A stretch of 64,000 bases of DNA from an uncultured Gammaproteobacteria bacterium (lineage in GTDB: Bacteria > Pseudomonadota > Gammaproteobacteria > Nitrosococcales > Methylophagaceae), in contig CAJQLA010000001.1 of NCBI GenBank assembly GCA_905479075.1, forward strand, positions 1 to 64,000. The letters run 5' to 3'. Below are positions 31,076-41,322 of this stretch, piece by piece. Numbering within the stretch: the first letter of the stretch is position 1; each line of letters opens with the position of its first letter. Made by a program: the position numbers and the translations under genes. The notes under the pieces are model-generated. The model worked only from the letters and a program-made list of their open reading frames with translations, searched no databases and was not told the DNA's origin.

Positions 31076-33502
31076 ATGGATAATGATACTAAAACAATAA
31101 AAGATGAAGGTTTATTGGAGGTACCTGTACTACCGTTAAGAGACGTAGTCGTATATCCATATATGGTCATTCCACTTTTTGTTGGGCGTGATCGTTCAAT
31201 CAAATCACTTGAAGTGGCGACAGATCAAAACAGCCAAATTCTACTAGTCGCACAAAAAGATTCAAGCGAAGAACAACCTTCGCCTGACACTCTTTATGAG
31301 ACAGGTACACTTGCTAATATTTTACAATTATTAAAATTACCTGACGGCACGGTCAAAGTGCTTGTTGAAGGTACTTCTCGTGCCAAAGTCGCTTATTTCA
31401 ATAATGAAGGTGATTATTTACAAGCAGAAGCGATTGAGGTGATAACACAGCAACCCGATGATCTTGAAGGTGATGTGTTAATGCGTTCTTTGCTTAGTCA
31501 ATTTGAGCAATATGTAAAACTCAACAAAAAAATCCCGCCTGAAGTCATTGCATCTTTAACAGCGATTGATGAAGTAGGGCGTATGGCTGACACTGTTGCC
31601 GCTCATATGTCATTAAAGCTTGAAAATAAACAGCTATTGTTAGAGATGACTGATATTGGCAAACGCATTGAAAAATTAATGGTTTTTCTTGAATCAGAAA
31701 TTGATATTCAAAATATTGAGAAGCGGATTCGTGGACGCGTAAAAAAGCAGATGGAAAAAAGCCAGCGTGAATATTATTTGAATGAACAAATGAAAGCCGT
31801 ACAAAAGGAATTAGGCGAATTTGATGAGTCAGTGAATGAAGCTGAAGAATTATCAGAACGTATTATCAAAGCGAAAATGCCAGCAGAAGCAAAAACAAAG
31901 GCAGAGTCTGAGTTAAAAAAACTCAAGATGATGTCACCAATGTCTGCTGAAGCCACTGTAGTTCGTAATTATATTGAATGGCTTACAGATTTACCTTGGA
32001 AAAAACGCTCTCGTGTTCACTTGGATATAGAGCATGCTGAAAAAATTCTTGATGAAGATCATTACGGTTTAGAAAAGGTAAAAGAAAGAATTTTAGAATA
32101 TCTAGCCGTCCAACAGCGTGTTAAAAAATCTAAAGGGCCGATTTTATGTCTCGTAGGCCCACCAGGTGTGGGTAAGACATCGGTCGCCGAATCTATTGCT
32201 AGGGCAACCAATAGAAAATATTCAAGGATGGCTTTGGGTGGTGTACGTGATGAAGCTGAAATTCGCGGACATCGCAGAACTTATATAGGTTCAATGCCTG
32301 GTAAAGTAATTCAAAATATCTCAAAAACAGGTGTTAAAAACCCAATGTTTTTGTTAGATGAAATTGACAAAATGGCACAGGATTTCCGTGGAGATCCCGC
32401 TTCTGCTTTATTAGAGGTTTTAGATCCTGAACAAAACGCGCATTTTGTCGATCATTATATGGAAGTTGAATATGACTTAAGTGATGTTATGTTTGTTTGT
32501 ACAGCGAACACACTCAACATCCCAGAGCCGCTACGCGACAGAATGGAGATAATCCATCTTTCGGGTTATACCGAAGATGAGAAGTTTAATATTGCTCTTC
32601 AATATTTAATTCCTAAGGCGTTAAAAGATAATGGGCTTAAAGAATCAGAAGTCAGTTTACAAGATGATGCGCTTAGAGAAATTATAAGACGTTATACAAG
32701 AGAAGCTGGGGTACGAAACCTGCAACGTGAAATCTCTAAAGTTTTTCGTAAGGTAGTTAAAGAAATCTTGCAAAATGGTTCGACAAAATCAGTCGAAGTC
32801 ACTATTGATAATCTAGAACATTATCTGGGTGTTTATCACTATCAATATGGTATCGCCGAGGATACCGATCAAATTGGTCAAGTGACTGGTTTAGCTTGGA
32901 CTGAGGTCGGTGGTGAATTATTAACGATTGAAACAGCCATCATGCCAGGTAAAGGTAAAGCAACCTATACCGGTAAGTTGGGTGAAGTTATGCAGGAATC
33001 TATTCAAGCCGCGACAACGGTTGTGCGCTCTCGCTCTAAAGAATGGGCTATTGATGCAGATTTTTTACAAAATCATGATGTCCATTTTCATGTGCCTGAA
33101 GGGGCGACGCCTAAAGACGGCCCTAGTGCGGGGATCGGCATGTGCACAGCTCTGGTATCTGCTGTAACAGGTATTCCAGTTAAATCTAATGTTGCGATGA
33201 CAGGAGAAATAACCTTACGTGGTGAAGTTTTGCCTATAGGCGGACTTAAGGAAAAGCTACTCGCAGCGCTTAGAGGCGGTATAGATACAGCATTGATTCC
33301 GAAAGATAATGTTAAAGACTTGAAAGAAATTCCTGATAATATCAAGGAAGGACTTAAAATTATTCCAGTTCATTGGGTAACCGAAGTACTAGAACATGCA
33401 TTACAATTTATGCCTAAACCAAAAGAAGGTAGTGAGGACAAATCACTTATTACCCAAGACAATACAAGCTATCATGGTGTTGGCTCACAAAACCATCATT
33501 AG
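31076..33502 (+). CDS. lon: ATP-dependent Lon protease (LonA)
   Basis: Lon degrades misfolded and selected regulatory proteins. The N-terminal LON substrate domain (about 15-205) begins VPVLPLRDVVVYPYM. The AAA+ module has Walker A GPPGVGKT (near residue 361) and FLLDEIDKM. The Ser-Lys dyad is Ser684 (PKDGPSAGIGM) and Lys727 (GGLKEKLLAA). 808 aa. It has its own heat-shock promoter and runs 16 bases short of the SPOR-domain gene. The hupB gene that often follows lon is absent. Confidence 0.98.
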   Translation: MDNDTKTIKDEGLLEVPVLPLRDVVVYPYMVIPLFVGRDRSIKSLEVATDQNSQILLVAQKDSSEEQPSPDTLYETGTLANILQLLKLPDGTVKVLVEGTSRAKVAYFNNEGDYLQAEAIEVITQQPDDLEGDVLMRSLLSQFEQYVKLNKKIPPEVIASLTAIDEVGRMADTVAAHMSLKLENKQLLLEMTDIGKRIEKLMVFLESEIDIQNIEKRIRGRVKKQMEKSQREYYLNEQMKAVQKELGEFDESVNEAEELSERIIKAKMPAEAKTKAESELKKLKMMSPMSAEATVVRNYIEWLTDLPWKKRSRVHLDIEHAEKILDEDHYGLEKVKERILEYLAVQQRVKKSKGPILCLVGPPGVGKTSVAESIARATNRKYSRMALGGVRDEAEIRGHRRTYIGSMPGKVIQNISKTGVKNPMFLLDEIDKMAQDFRGDPASALLEVLDPEQNAHFVDHYMEVEYDLSDVMFVCTANTLNIPEPLRDRMEIIHLSGYTEDEKFNIALQYLIPKALKDNGLKESEVSLQDDALREIIRRYTREAGVRNLQREISKVFRKVVKEILQNGSTKSVEVTIDNLEHYLGVYHYQYGIAEDTDQIGQVTGLAWTEVGGELLTIETAIMPGKGKATYTGKLGEVMQESIQAATTVVRSRSKEWAIDADFLQNHDVHFHVPEGATPKDGPSAGIGMCTALVSAVTGIPVKSNVAMTGEITLRGEVLPIGGLKEKLLAALRGGIDTALIPKDNVKDLKEIPDNIKEGLKIIPVHWVTEVLEHALQFMPKPKEGSEDKSLITQDNTSYHGVGSQNHH

Positions 33503-33518
33503 TATTTGGAGATAAATA

Positions 33519-34190
33519 ATGGCAGACCTTCTAAAGCAACGATTAATTGGTGCCTTATTAGTATTGTCTATCATTATTATCGTGGCATTTTTTTTGGTAA
33601 AAAATGCCACAAATAATGCGGCGGATGATGTTTCTATTACCAAGAAAACTGAATTTACAAGTAGTGTCGAGTCGTTACCTGTAGAGGTTGCGGAGGTTGA
33701 TCAAGAAACCTTAGTTGACCCACATGGGCTGGCACAAAAAGAGTTAAGTCCGGTTGTCGCCGCCGAATCGAATCCAAATGAAATCGCTATTCCCGCAGAA
33801 AAAGCCGTGTCCACTTTAGAAGCGGAAATTATAAAAGCAACAGCTGACACTAAACTTGCAGAAAAGAGTGAAAAAATTACTGACATTGTTAAGCCAGAAA
33901 AACCAGTAGAAACAGAACTCGTTAAGCAAGCAGAAAAAGTTGTCAGCAATAAAGAACAATGGCTAATTCAGTTAGCTAGTTTTTCGCAAAAACCTAATGC
34001 AATCGCATTGCAATCTAAAGTAAAGCAGCTCGGATTGACTGCAAATATAGAACATGTTGGCACTGTTTATCGTGTTCGTATCGGTCCAGAATCTAGTCGC
34101 GCAGCAGCGGAGGAGCTTGTCGCTAAATTAGCCGATGAACTTAAATTAGAACCACAAATTTTAACGGTTAAACCAGATAGCAATAAGTAA
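33519..34190 (+). CDS. DedD-like SPOR-domain membrane protein
   Basis: A bitopic inner-membrane protein of 223 aa: a short cytoplasmic N-terminus, one helix (about residues 9-27), a long Glu/Lys/Val-rich periplasmic linker with no predicted fold, and a C-terminal SPOR domain (about 147-220, starting QWLIQLASFSQKPNA) that binds denuded septal peptidoglycan. N-terminal LLKQRLIGALLVLS is typical of DedD, and dedD-cvpA-purF is the order in E. coli and Pseudomonas. It probably helps cell division. GGAG precedes the ATG. Confidence 0.82.
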   Translation: MADLLKQRLIGALLVLSIIIIVAFFLVKNATNNAADDVSITKKTEFTSSVESLPVEVAEVDQETLVDPHGLAQKELSPVVAAESNPNEIAIPAEKAVSTLEAEIIKATADTKLAEKSEKITDIVKPEKPVETELVKQAEKVVSNKEQWLIQLASFSQKPNAIALQSKVKQLGLTANIEHVGTVYRVRIGPESSRAAAEELVAKLADELKLEPQILTVKPDSNK

Positions 34191-34281
34191 TTGCATATTT
34201 TTCGGTAAAACTTGTAGGGTCAGGCTGTTCATTCTGGTAAAATCTAGCCTTTATAAATAACGGACCATAGCAGAGACTATA

Positions 34282-34773
34282 ATGTTTTGGGTTGATTATC
34301 TGATTATAGGTATCGTCGTACTTTCAGCACTGATTAGTATTATCCGTGGCTTTGTTAAAGAAGTGTTGTCGCTTGTTGCTTGGATCCTGTCTTTTTGGGT
34401 TGCCTTAAGTTTTGCACAGCAATTTGCAGTTCTATTAGCCCCCTACATTGATACACCCTCATTGAGAGTTTTCGTTGCCTTTACCTTACTATTCATTATT
34501 ACTCTGATTTTAAGTGCACTTGTAAATCATTTGATTTCGACTGTTGTTGAGAAAACAGGGCTGACAGGTACAGATAGAGCACTTGGCGTGTTATTTGGCT
34601 TACTACGAGGTGTTGCTATTGTCACACTTCTTATTATGTTAGCAGCAACGACACCTATGCCTAATGATGCATGGTGGCAAAACTCTATTCTCATTGAACA
34701 TTTTGAAAAAATTGCAATTTGGGCACGTGCATTTCTGCCAGCAGATCTTGCAGGATATATCAACTTTAGCTAA
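34282..34773 (+). CDS. cvpA: CvpA family membrane protein
   Basis: A 163-aa inner-membrane protein with about four transmembrane helices and the family start DYLIIGIVVLSALISIIRGF, followed by KEVLSLVAWI. CvpA was named for colicin V production; its biochemical role is unsettled, and recent work links it to envelope homeostasis. It lies just upstream of purF, as in E. coli. No recognisable PurR operator is visible in the ~90 bases before it. Confidence 0.9.
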   Translation: MFWVDYLIIGIVVLSALISIIRGFVKEVLSLVAWILSFWVALSFAQQFAVLLAPYIDTPSLRVFVAFTLLFIITLILSALVNHLISTVVEKTGLTGTDRALGVLFGLLRGVAIVTLLIMLAATTPMPNDAWWQNSILIEHFEKIAIWARAFLPADLAGYINFS

Positions 34774-34794
34774 TCGTTAGCAATAGGTAATTTT

Positions 34795-36306
34795 ATGTGT
34801 GGAATCATTGGTATAGTTAGTCAATCTGAAGTTAACCAATCACTTTATGATGGCCTGACTGTATTGCAACATCGTGGACAAGATGCTGCCGGTATTGTGA
34901 CTTGTGATGATTCGGGTAAATTCTTCTTACGTAAAGATAATGGTTTAGTCAAAGATGTTTTTCATACCCGGCACATGCTACGTTTGAAAGGCAATATGGG
35001 AATAGGGCATATTCGTTATCCAACTGCAGGGTGTTCTACTTTAGCTGAGGCACAACCGTTCTACGTGAACTCTCCCTTTGGTATTGCATTAGCACATAAC
35101 GGTAATTTGACCAATACAAAAGTATTGAAAGATGAGCTTTTCCAAAGTGATCGTCGTCATCTTAATACGGATTCAGATTCTGAGGTTTTATTAAACATTG
35201 TCGCCCACGAGTTGCAAAAAACATCCAATTTAGCACCGCAACCGGCTGATATCTTTAAAGCTATAACTCAAGTTCATAAGCGTTGTAAGGGTGCTTATGC
35301 GGTTATAGCAATGATTGCGGGTGTGGGTGTGTTTGCCTTTAGAGACCCTTATGGTATTCGTCCTGTCGTTATCGGCAAACGTGAAAATAAAATTGGTAGT
35401 GATGACTATATCATTGCATCAGAAAGTGTAGCCGTTGATACATTAGATTATGATCTTATCCGTGATATTGAACCAGGTGAATGCGTATTCATTGATGTCA
35501 AAGGTAATATTCATTCTCAGCAATGTGCACAGAATATTACAAACGCCCCATGTATTTTTGAATATGTTTATTTCGCTAGACCAGATTCAATTATCGATGG
35601 CATTTCTGTCCATAAGAGCAGAATGCGTATGGGTAGTAAATTAGCAGATAGAATAAAACGCGAATTTCCACAGCATGATATTGATGTCGTTATCCCTATT
35701 CCAGATACTAGCCGAAGTGCAGCATTACAGTTGTCTTACGATCTTGGCATAATGTATCAAGAAGGTTTTATAAAGAACCGTTATATTGGTCGCACCTTTA
35801 TTATGCCAGGGCAAAAACAGCGGAAAAAATCTGTACGCCAAAAACTCAACCCTATCGGTTTGGAGTTCGAAGGTAAAAATGTACTGCTCGTTGATGATTC
35901 TATTGTGCGGGGAACGACCTCTCAACAGATTGTACAAATGGCACGTGATGCTGGTGCCAAAAAAGTCTATTTTGCTTCAGCTGCGCCCCCAGTACGTTTC
36001 CCTAATGTTTATGGTATAGATATGCCATCGGCACATGAGTTTGTCGCTCATGAACGCAATGTGGGTCAGATTGCTAAAGAATTAGGCGTTGATTGGTTAT
36101 TGTATCAAGACCTGGATGACTTGATTGATGCTGTTAATGAAGATAATAAAGTTAAGTCTTTTGATACCTCCTGTTTCGATGGTAACTATATAACAGGTGA
36201 TGTTGATGAGTCTTATCTATACTATATTGATGCACTTAGAAACGATGCAACAAAACAACTTGCGGACAAAAGTAATGCAGTGATAGAACTGCATAATAAT
36301 GCTTGA
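34795..36306 (+). CDS. purF: Amidophosphoribosyltransferase
   Basis: The first committed enzyme of purine synthesis, transferring glutamine ammonia to PRPP. Cys2 (MCGIIGIV) becomes the N-terminal nucleophile after Met removal, without a propeptide. The class II glutaminase domain fills the first ~230 residues ([26 protein letters not shown]). The phosphoribosyltransferase PRPP loop is [14 protein letters not shown]. 503 aa, as in E. coli (505). It ends the dedD-cvpA-purF group. Confidence 0.97.
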   Translation: MCGIIGIVSQSEVNQSLYDGLTVLQHRGQDAAGIVTCDDSGKFFLRKDNGLVKDVFHTRHMLRLKGNMGIGHIRYPTAGCSTLAEAQPFYVNSPFGIALAHNGNLTNTKVLKDELFQSDRRHLNTDSDSEVLLNIVAHELQKTSNLAPQPADIFKAITQVHKRCKGAYAVIAMIAGVGVFAFRDPYGIRPVVIGKRENKIGSDDYIIASESVAVDTLDYDLIRDIEPGECVFIDVKGNIHSQQCAQNITNAPCIFEYVYFARPDSIIDGISVHKSRMRMGSKLADRIKREFPQHDIDVVIPIPDTSRSAALQLSYDLGIMYQEGFIKNRYIGRTFIMPGQKQRKKSVRQKLNPIGLEFEGKNVLLVDDSIVRGTTSQQIVQMARDAGAKKVYFASAAPPVRFPNVYGIDMPSAHEFVAHERNVGQIAKELGVDWLLYQDLDDLIDAVNEDNKVKSFDTSCFDGNYITGDVDESYLYYIDALRNDATKQLADKSNAVIELHNNA

Positions 36307-36399
36307 TAATAAATGGGTTCAATATTCGCACTTAAACGATAGTTTAAATAGTCTTTAGTTTTGCGGTTTTAGCTATTTTCTTATATAATTCCGTCGATT

Positions 36400-36924
36400 A
36401 TGCATCGTAAATTACCAATTGAAATTGATCCTTTTAGATTTGCCCAAAATGGCATCCAACTTGAAGGGCAACTTCAACTAAACAAAATGCCACGATTGAC
36501 ACAGTCTCTTCTTTCAAATGAAGGGCTTGTAGATGTCAAAATGGTATTTGATGTTGATGAAATTGGCACACCATTTATGCATGGGATGTTCACATCTACA
36601 GTCTCTATGACTTGTGAGCGATGTATGAATCCAATGGATGTTGCTTTAAGCACTGACAGTTTTTTAGCAATGGTCATAAGCGAAAGAAAAATCGAAGGTT
36701 TAGCTGAACAATATGAACCTTGGTTATTAGAAAATAATGATCCAGTAGTATTAAGCACAATCGTAGAAGACGAACTTATCCTCAGTTTGCCATTAGTTCC
36801 ACGGCACCAGGAGATGTGTTTACCTAGCGAGGCTTGGACTGCTGGTGATGATCAAACAGAAACTGAAAGTGAAAAGCGAAAATCGCCTTTTGCCGTTTTA
36901 GAAGAATTAAAAACAAAGCTATAG
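36400..36924 (+). CDS. yceD: YceD family protein (DUF177), large-subunit rRNA accumulation factor
   Basis: A 174-aa DUF177 protein. Characteristic elements are the paired cysteines MTCERCMNPMDV mid-protein, EDELILSLPLVPRH, and the C-terminal end KSPFAVLEELKTKL, which resembles the FA.L..LK..L ending of YceD. It sits directly before rpmF as in most proteobacteria, and homologues (including in plants) are linked to 23S rRNA accumulation. It starts the long co-directional run to tatD. A -10-like TATAAT lies about 15 bases before the ATG. Confidence 0.88.
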   Translation: MHRKLPIEIDPFRFAQNGIQLEGQLQLNKMPRLTQSLLSNEGLVDVKMVFDVDEIGTPFMHGMFTSTVSMTCERCMNPMDVALSTDSFLAMVISERKIEGLAEQYEPWLLENNDPVVLSTIVEDELILSLPLVPRHQEMCLPSEAWTAGDDQTETESEKRKSPFAVLEELKTKL

Positions 36925-36975
36925 ATATGTTTGTTTTGTTTTAGAAAAAATTAAAATTTGAGTTAGGAGAAAAAC

Positions 36976-37161
36976 ATGGCTGTTCAAAAGAGTAAAAAAA
37001 GTACATCACGTCGTGGTATGCGTCGTTCACATGATGCTTTAACAAGTGCAACTTTATCTGAAGATTCAACTTCTGGTGAATTGCATCGTCGTCATAACGT
37101 GAGTGCTGATGGCTATTACCGTGGCCGTAAAGTTGTAGAAGATAAGAGTGAAGAAGGCTAA
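36976..37161 (+). CDS. rpmF: 50S ribosomal protein L32
   Basis: A 61-aa basic protein with the L32 start [20 protein letters not shown] and the [19 protein letters not shown] end. It lacks the zinc-binding Cys of the alternative L32 form, as is usual in gammaproteobacteria. TTAGGAG lies before the ATG. The yceD-rpmF-plsX-fab order couples ribosome and membrane lipid synthesis. Confidence 0.97.
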   Translation: MAVQKSKKSTSRRGMRRSHDALTSATLSEDSTSGELHRRHNVSADGYYRGRKVVEDKSEEG

Positions 37162-37167
37162 ACGAAT

Positions 37168-38187
37168 TTGAGCCTTACAATTTCCATTGATGCAATGGGC
37201 GGTGACCATGGCCCAGATGTTGTCATTCCAGCTGCAGTGAGTGCTTTAGCATCCCACCCAACGATAAAGTTAATCCTTGTCGGCGATCAGGATGTTATCA
37301 AAGATACACTCAAGCATCATAAAGCGGATAGTGATCCTAGGTTTATCATCCATCATGCATCACAACGCGTTGAAATGGATGATGCGCCAGCATCAGCGCT
37401 ACGGAATAAGAAAGATTCATCAATGCGGGTTGCTATCAACCTAGTCAAAGAAGGTAAGGCTGATGCCTGTGTAAGTGCTGGTAATACTGGCGCATTAATG
37501 GCAACAGCACGTTTTGTTTTAAAAACCTTACCCGGAATTGAACGTCCAGCTATTGTTTCTGCATTACCGACGATTAAGGGTCATAGCTACATGCTTGACT
37601 TGGGGGCTAATGTTGATTCAAGTGCAGAGCATTTAGTGCAGTTCGCGATTATGGGCTCGGTCTTAGCTGAGTCGATAGAAGGTATCGATAACCCAACTGT
37701 TGGCTTGTTAAATATTGGTTCTGAAGACATTAAGGGTAATGAACGTGTTAAAGAAGCAGCACGACTTTTAGCTGATACAGATCTTAATTATCAAGGTTTT
37801 GTCGAAGGTGATGGGCTTTATCGTGGTGAAGTTGATGTTGTTGTTTGTGATGGTTTTGTAGGCAATGTCGCGCTTAAAGCAAGTGAGGGTGTCGTCCATA
37901 TGATTCGTCATTTTTTAAGACAATCTTTCGGGCGCAATATTTTTACTAAGCTAGCAGGATTAATTGCTACACCCGTTTTGAAACGTTTTCGTGATGAACT
38001 TGATCCAAGTGCACATAACGGTGCTAACTTTATTGGCCTGCAGGGTATTGTGATTAAAAGTCATGGTGGTGCAGACGAAAAAGGCTTTGCTAATGCAATC
38101 AATATAGCTGTTATTGAAGCTAAACAAGATGTGACTGCTAATATCAGCAAGCATATGGAAGCATTAATTGAAGGTAAGGCAGCATGA
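37168..38187 (+). CDS. plsX: Phosphate acyltransferase PlsX
   Basis: PlsX makes acyl-phosphate from acyl-ACP, the acyl donor for PlsY in phosphatidic acid synthesis. The start is a TTG at 37168 ([19 protein letters not shown]), six bases after rpmF; the only nearby ATG lies inside the conserved [10 protein letters not shown] core and would truncate it. Other family marks are [19 protein letters not shown] and [11 protein letters not shown]. 339 aa. The weak start codon may tune its level to L32. Confidence 0.94.
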   Translation: MSLTISIDAMGGDHGPDVVIPAAVSALASHPTIKLILVGDQDVIKDTLKHHKADSDPRFIIHHASQRVEMDDAPASALRNKKDSSMRVAINLVKEGKADACVSAGNTGALMATARFVLKTLPGIERPAIVSALPTIKGHSYMLDLGANVDSSAEHLVQFAIMGSVLAESIEGIDNPTVGLLNIGSEDIKGNERVKEAARLLADTDLNYQGFVEGDGLYRGEVDVVVCDGFVGNVALKASEGVVHMIRHFLRQSFGRNIFTKLAGLIATPVLKRFRDELDPSAHNGANFIGLQGIVIKSHGGADEKGFANAINIAVIEAKQDVTANISKHMEALIEGKAA

Positions 38188-39146
38188 TTTATTCCAGAAT
38201 TGTTGGAACAGGTAGTTACCTTCCAGAAAAAGTGCTTAGCAATCACGATTTGGAAAAGATGGTCGATACGAGCGATAGTTGGATCCAAGATCGTACGGGC
38301 ATTAAAAAACGTCATATCGTTGCTGATGATGAAACAACAACAGACCTTGCTTTTAATGCTGCTAAAAAGGCGATTGAGGCTGCTGGGCTAGATAATAATG
38401 ATATTGACCTTATTATTGTGGCGACAACAACACCAACTCGCATTTTCCCCAGTACAGCCTCTTTAGTACAAGATAAATTAGGGATTAGCAATAATTGTCC
38501 TGCATTTGATATCCAAGCTGTGTGTACGGGCTTTGTTTACGGTCTTACCGTCGCAGATAAATTCATTAAGTCTGGTAGTGTTAAAAATGCACTCGTTATA
38601 GGTGCAGAATCATTATCACGTATTGTCGATTGGACAGATAGAAACACTTGCGTGCTGTTTGGCGATGGCTCAGGTGCTGTTGTCCTTCAAGCATCAGAAG
38701 AAACGGGTGTTTTATCTACCCACATTCATTCCGATGGCAAACATAATGCGCTATTGACTGTACCAACGGGCCCTGGCTCAACGGATCCTACTGTTAAACC
38801 CTATATAGAGATGCAAGGCAATGATGTATTCAAAGTTGCTGTTAGAACATTAAGCAGTATCGTTGATGAAACTTTGGCGGCAAATGATCTTGAAAAGAGT
38901 GATGTCGATTGGCTTATCCCGCATCAAGCAAATATCAGAATAATCGCTGCTACAGCTAAAAAGCTGTCAATGTCGCTGGATCATGTTGTCGTTACGGTCG
39001 ATGAGCACGGTAACACATCGGCTGCTTCTATCCCGCTAGCACTCGATGCAGCAGTGAGGGACGGTAGAATTCAGCGAGGCGAAACACTATTGTTAGAGGC
39101 CTTCGGTGGTGGTTTCACTTGGGGCGCTACACTTCTCAATTACTAA
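38184..39146 (+). CDS. fabH: 3-oxoacyl-ACP synthase III (KAS III)
   Basis: FabH starts fatty acid synthesis by condensing acetyl-CoA with malonyl-ACP. Catalytic triad: Cys114 ([11 protein letters not shown]), a His in [10 protein letters not shown], and an Asn in [11 protein letters not shown]. The gatekeeper segment GIKKRHI is present near residue 40. 320 aa. The ATG overlaps the plsX stop by four bases. Confidence 0.97.
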   Translation: MIYSRIVGTGSYLPEKVLSNHDLEKMVDTSDSWIQDRTGIKKRHIVADDETTTDLAFNAAKKAIEAAGLDNNDIDLIIVATTTPTRIFPSTASLVQDKLGISNNCPAFDIQAVCTGFVYGLTVADKFIKSGSVKNALVIGAESLSRIVDWTDRNTCVLFGDGSGAVVLQASEETGVLSTHIHSDGKHNALLTVPTGPGSTDPTVKPYIEMQGNDVFKVAVRTLSSIVDETLAANDLEKSDVDWLIPHQANIRIIAATAKKLSMSLDHVVVTVDEHGNTSAASIPLALDAAVRDGRIQRGETLLLEAFGGGFTWGATLLNY

Positions 39147-39164
39147 TTTTATGGGACTAAGCAA

Positions 39165-40100
39165 ATGAGTCTTGCTTTCGTATTTCCTGGACAAGGATCG
39201 CAATCTGTTGGCATGTTGTCGCAGTTAGCTTCTGAGTTCTCTCAGGTTGAATCAACATTTTCTGAGGCATCAGACGCTTTAGGCTATGACTTATGGTCTA
39301 TTGTTTCTTCTGGTCCTGCAGACAGCTTAAATCAAACAGAACGAACACAACCAGCAATGTTGGCTGCAGGCATTGCAGTTTGGCGTGTCTGGCAATCATT
39401 AACTAATATTGAACCAAGCTATTTAGCAGGTCATAGCCTTGGTGAATATAGTGCTTTAGTTGCAGCAGAGGCACTCAGCTTTTCTGATGCTATTAAACTC
39501 GTTGAGCTACGTGGTCAGTTTATGCAGCAGGCCGTTCCCGCAGGTCAGGGTGGTATGGCTGCTATATTAGGATTGGATGATCAAAAAGTGATAGATATTT
39601 GTCAACAATCAGCACAGGGGAGTGTGGTTGAAGCGGTTAACTTTAATTCACCCGGGCAAGTTGTTATTGCTGGTGAAGTTAATGCTGTAACACGCGCAAC
39701 TGAACTTGCTAAAGAACAAGGTGCTAAAAGAGCATTATTATTGCCAGTTAGCGTACCTTCACATTGTGCACTGATGAAACCAGCAGCAGAAAAATTAGCT
39801 ACTGCACTTGAAGATATCAATATTAATAACCCTGTTACTCCTGTCATTCATAATGTCAGTGTTGCAGTTGCTGATGATGCCGCAACCATTAAACAGTTAC
39901 TGACACAGCAGTTATACAGTCCAGTACGTTGGGTTGAAACGATTCAGTATTTCACTCAACATAACACTAATATCATTATAGAATGTGGGCCAGGTAAAGT
40001 ATTAGCGGGCTTAACTAAACGTATTGATAAAACAGCCGCAGGCTTACCAGTATTTGATCAAGCTTCACTAGAAAAAGCTGTCGCTACATTAGGAGAATAA
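39165..40100 (+). CDS. fabD: Malonyl-CoA:ACP transacylase
   Basis: Loads malonyl groups onto ACP. The nucleophile Ser91 is in AGHSLGEYSALVA, the oxyanion Gln in FPGQGSQSVGM, the substrate Arg in VELRGQFMQ, and the catalytic His in SVPSHCALM. 311 aa. It lies 18 bases after fabH and two bases before fabG. Confidence 0.97.
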   Translation: MSLAFVFPGQGSQSVGMLSQLASEFSQVESTFSEASDALGYDLWSIVSSGPADSLNQTERTQPAMLAAGIAVWRVWQSLTNIEPSYLAGHSLGEYSALVAAEALSFSDAIKLVELRGQFMQQAVPAGQGGMAAILGLDDQKVIDICQQSAQGSVVEAVNFNSPGQVVIAGEVNAVTRATELAKEQGAKRALLLPVSVPSHCALMKPAAEKLATALEDININNPVTPVIHNVSVAVADDAATIKQLLTQQLYSPVRWVETIQYFTQHNTNIIIECGPGKVLAGLTKRIDKTAAGLPVFDQASLEKAVATLGE

Positions 40101-40102
40101 AA

Positions 40103-40846
40103 ATGAGTTTAGAGGGTAAAATCGCCTTAGTTACAGGTGCAACCAGAGGGATTGGGCGAGCTATTGCTCTTCAACTCGGTCAGCAAGGTGCCACAGTCAT
40201 TGGTACGGCTACATCACCAGCTGGTGCTGAAACAATTAGTGCTTTCCTAAAAGAAGCTAATATTACTGGTGCTGGAATGGTGCTTGATGTTGCTGAAGCT
40301 GAATCAATTGAAGCCGTTTTATCTGAAACAGAGTCAACTTTTGGTGCGCCACATATTTTAGTGAACAACGCGGGTATCACCCGTGACAACTTATTAATGC
40401 GTATGAAAGATGATGAGTGGGATGATATCATTTCAACGAATTTGACGCCTATTTACAAATTGTCTAAGCGTTGTTTACGCGCAATGACGAAAGCCCGTTT
40501 CGGACGCATTATCACAATCACTTCTGTCGTGGGTGTTATGGGTAATGCAGGACAAACGAACTATGCAGCAGCCAAAGCAGGAGTTATTGGCTTTAGTAAA
40601 TCATTAGCTAGGGAAGTGGGTGCGCGAGGCATTACAGTTAATACTGTTGCGCCTGGTTTTATTGATACTGATATGACAAGTTCATTACCAGAAGCACATA
40701 AAACAGCATTATTGGAACAAGTTCCAGTGAAACGTTTAGGTAAGCCAGAAGAAATTGCTGCCGCTGTCTGTTATTTAGCTAGCGAAAATGCTTCATACGT
40801 CACTGGAGAGACAATACATGTTAATGGCGGCATGTATATGAATTAA
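40103..40846 (+). CDS. fabG: 3-oxoacyl-ACP reductase
   Basis: An NADPH-dependent SDR reducing 3-oxoacyl-ACP. The cofactor loop is TGATRGIGRA, then NNAGITRD. The catalytic residues are Ser141 (TITSVVGV), Tyr154 and Lys158 (NYAAAKAG). The C-terminus CYLASENASYVTGETIHVNGGMYMN is the classical FabG ending. 247 aa. It is followed by a 140-base gap before acpP. Confidence 0.97.
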   Translation: MSLEGKIALVTGATRGIGRAIALQLGQQGATVIGTATSPAGAETISAFLKEANITGAGMVLDVAEAESIEAVLSETESTFGAPHILVNNAGITRDNLLMRMKDDEWDDIISTNLTPIYKLSKRCLRAMTKARFGRIITITSVVGVMGNAGQTNYAAAKAGVIGFSKSLAREVGARGITVNTVAPGFIDTDMTSSLPEAHKTALLEQVPVKRLGKPEEIAAAVCYLASENASYVTGETIHVNGGMYMN

Positions 40847-40921
40847 TTAGATAAATTTTAATATATTTATCTATAACTAAACTTGATAAGCTACCTTAAT
40901 GCTAAATTGGCTTGTCTATAG

Positions 40922-40949
40922 CGTGCTTGCACTATAAAATGCCAGCACG
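40922..40949. promoter_or_regulatory. Imperfect dyad around a -10-like element upstream of acpP
   Basis: CGTGCT-T-GCA (40922-40931) pairs with TGC-C-AGCACG (40940-40949) around CTATAAAA. The TATAAA at 40933-40938 could be the -10 of an acpP promoter, but its -35 is poor. The dyad could be an operator or an RNA hairpin of a transcript started further upstream. Confidence 0.3.
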
Positions 40950-40986
40950 TTATATAAGTATTTAACCACCAAAGGAAACATACGTT

Positions 40987-41223
40987 ATGAGTGAGATCGA
41001 AGCTCGAGTAAAAGACATTGTCGTTGAGCAATTAGGTGTCAATGCTGATGAAGTAACATCTGATGCGTCATTTATTGATGATTTGGGTGCTGATTCATTA
41101 GATACAGTTGAATTAGTTATGGCGCTTGAAGAAGAATTTGAATGTGAGATTCCTGACGAAGAAGCTGAAAAAATCACTACTGTAAAAGAAGCAGTAAACT
41201 ACGTTAATTCTGTTCAGTCTTAA
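40987..41223 (+). CDS. acpP: Acyl carrier protein
   Basis: The small acidic carrier of growing acyl chains. The phosphopantetheine Ser37 is in the classical [20 protein letters not shown] segment. 78 aa, as in E. coli. AAAGGAAAC stands before the ATG. High expression is expected; the gene has a gap with a possible promoter upstream and a strong terminator downstream. Confidence 0.99.
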   Translation: MSEIEARVKDIVVEQLGVNADEVTSDASFIDDLGADSLDTVELVMALEEEFECEIPDEEAEKITTVKEAVNYVNSVQS

Positions 41224-41242
41224 TTTCGTTTTATTGCTTAAC

Positions 41243-41290
41243 ACATAGCCGCCTAGTATGGTTACTTACTAGGCGGCTATGTTGTTTTAT
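41243..41290 (+). terminator. Strong terminator between acpP and fabF
   Basis: A perfect 16-bp stem, 41243-41258 with 41267-41282 (core TAGCCGCCTAGTA), with an 8-base loop and then TGTTTTAT. It lies 33 bases before fabF, so it probably cuts ACP transcripts from the rest and lets through only part of the transcription. Confidence 0.9.
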
Positions 41291-41322
41291 AGTTTTTTAA
41301 AACATATGAAGAGGAAACTTTG

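Noticed and set aside
36330..36360. Hairpin TTAAAC-GATA-GTTTAA after purF as a terminator
   Set aside because: The stem is only six A/T-rich pairs and no adequate T-run follows; too weak to call.
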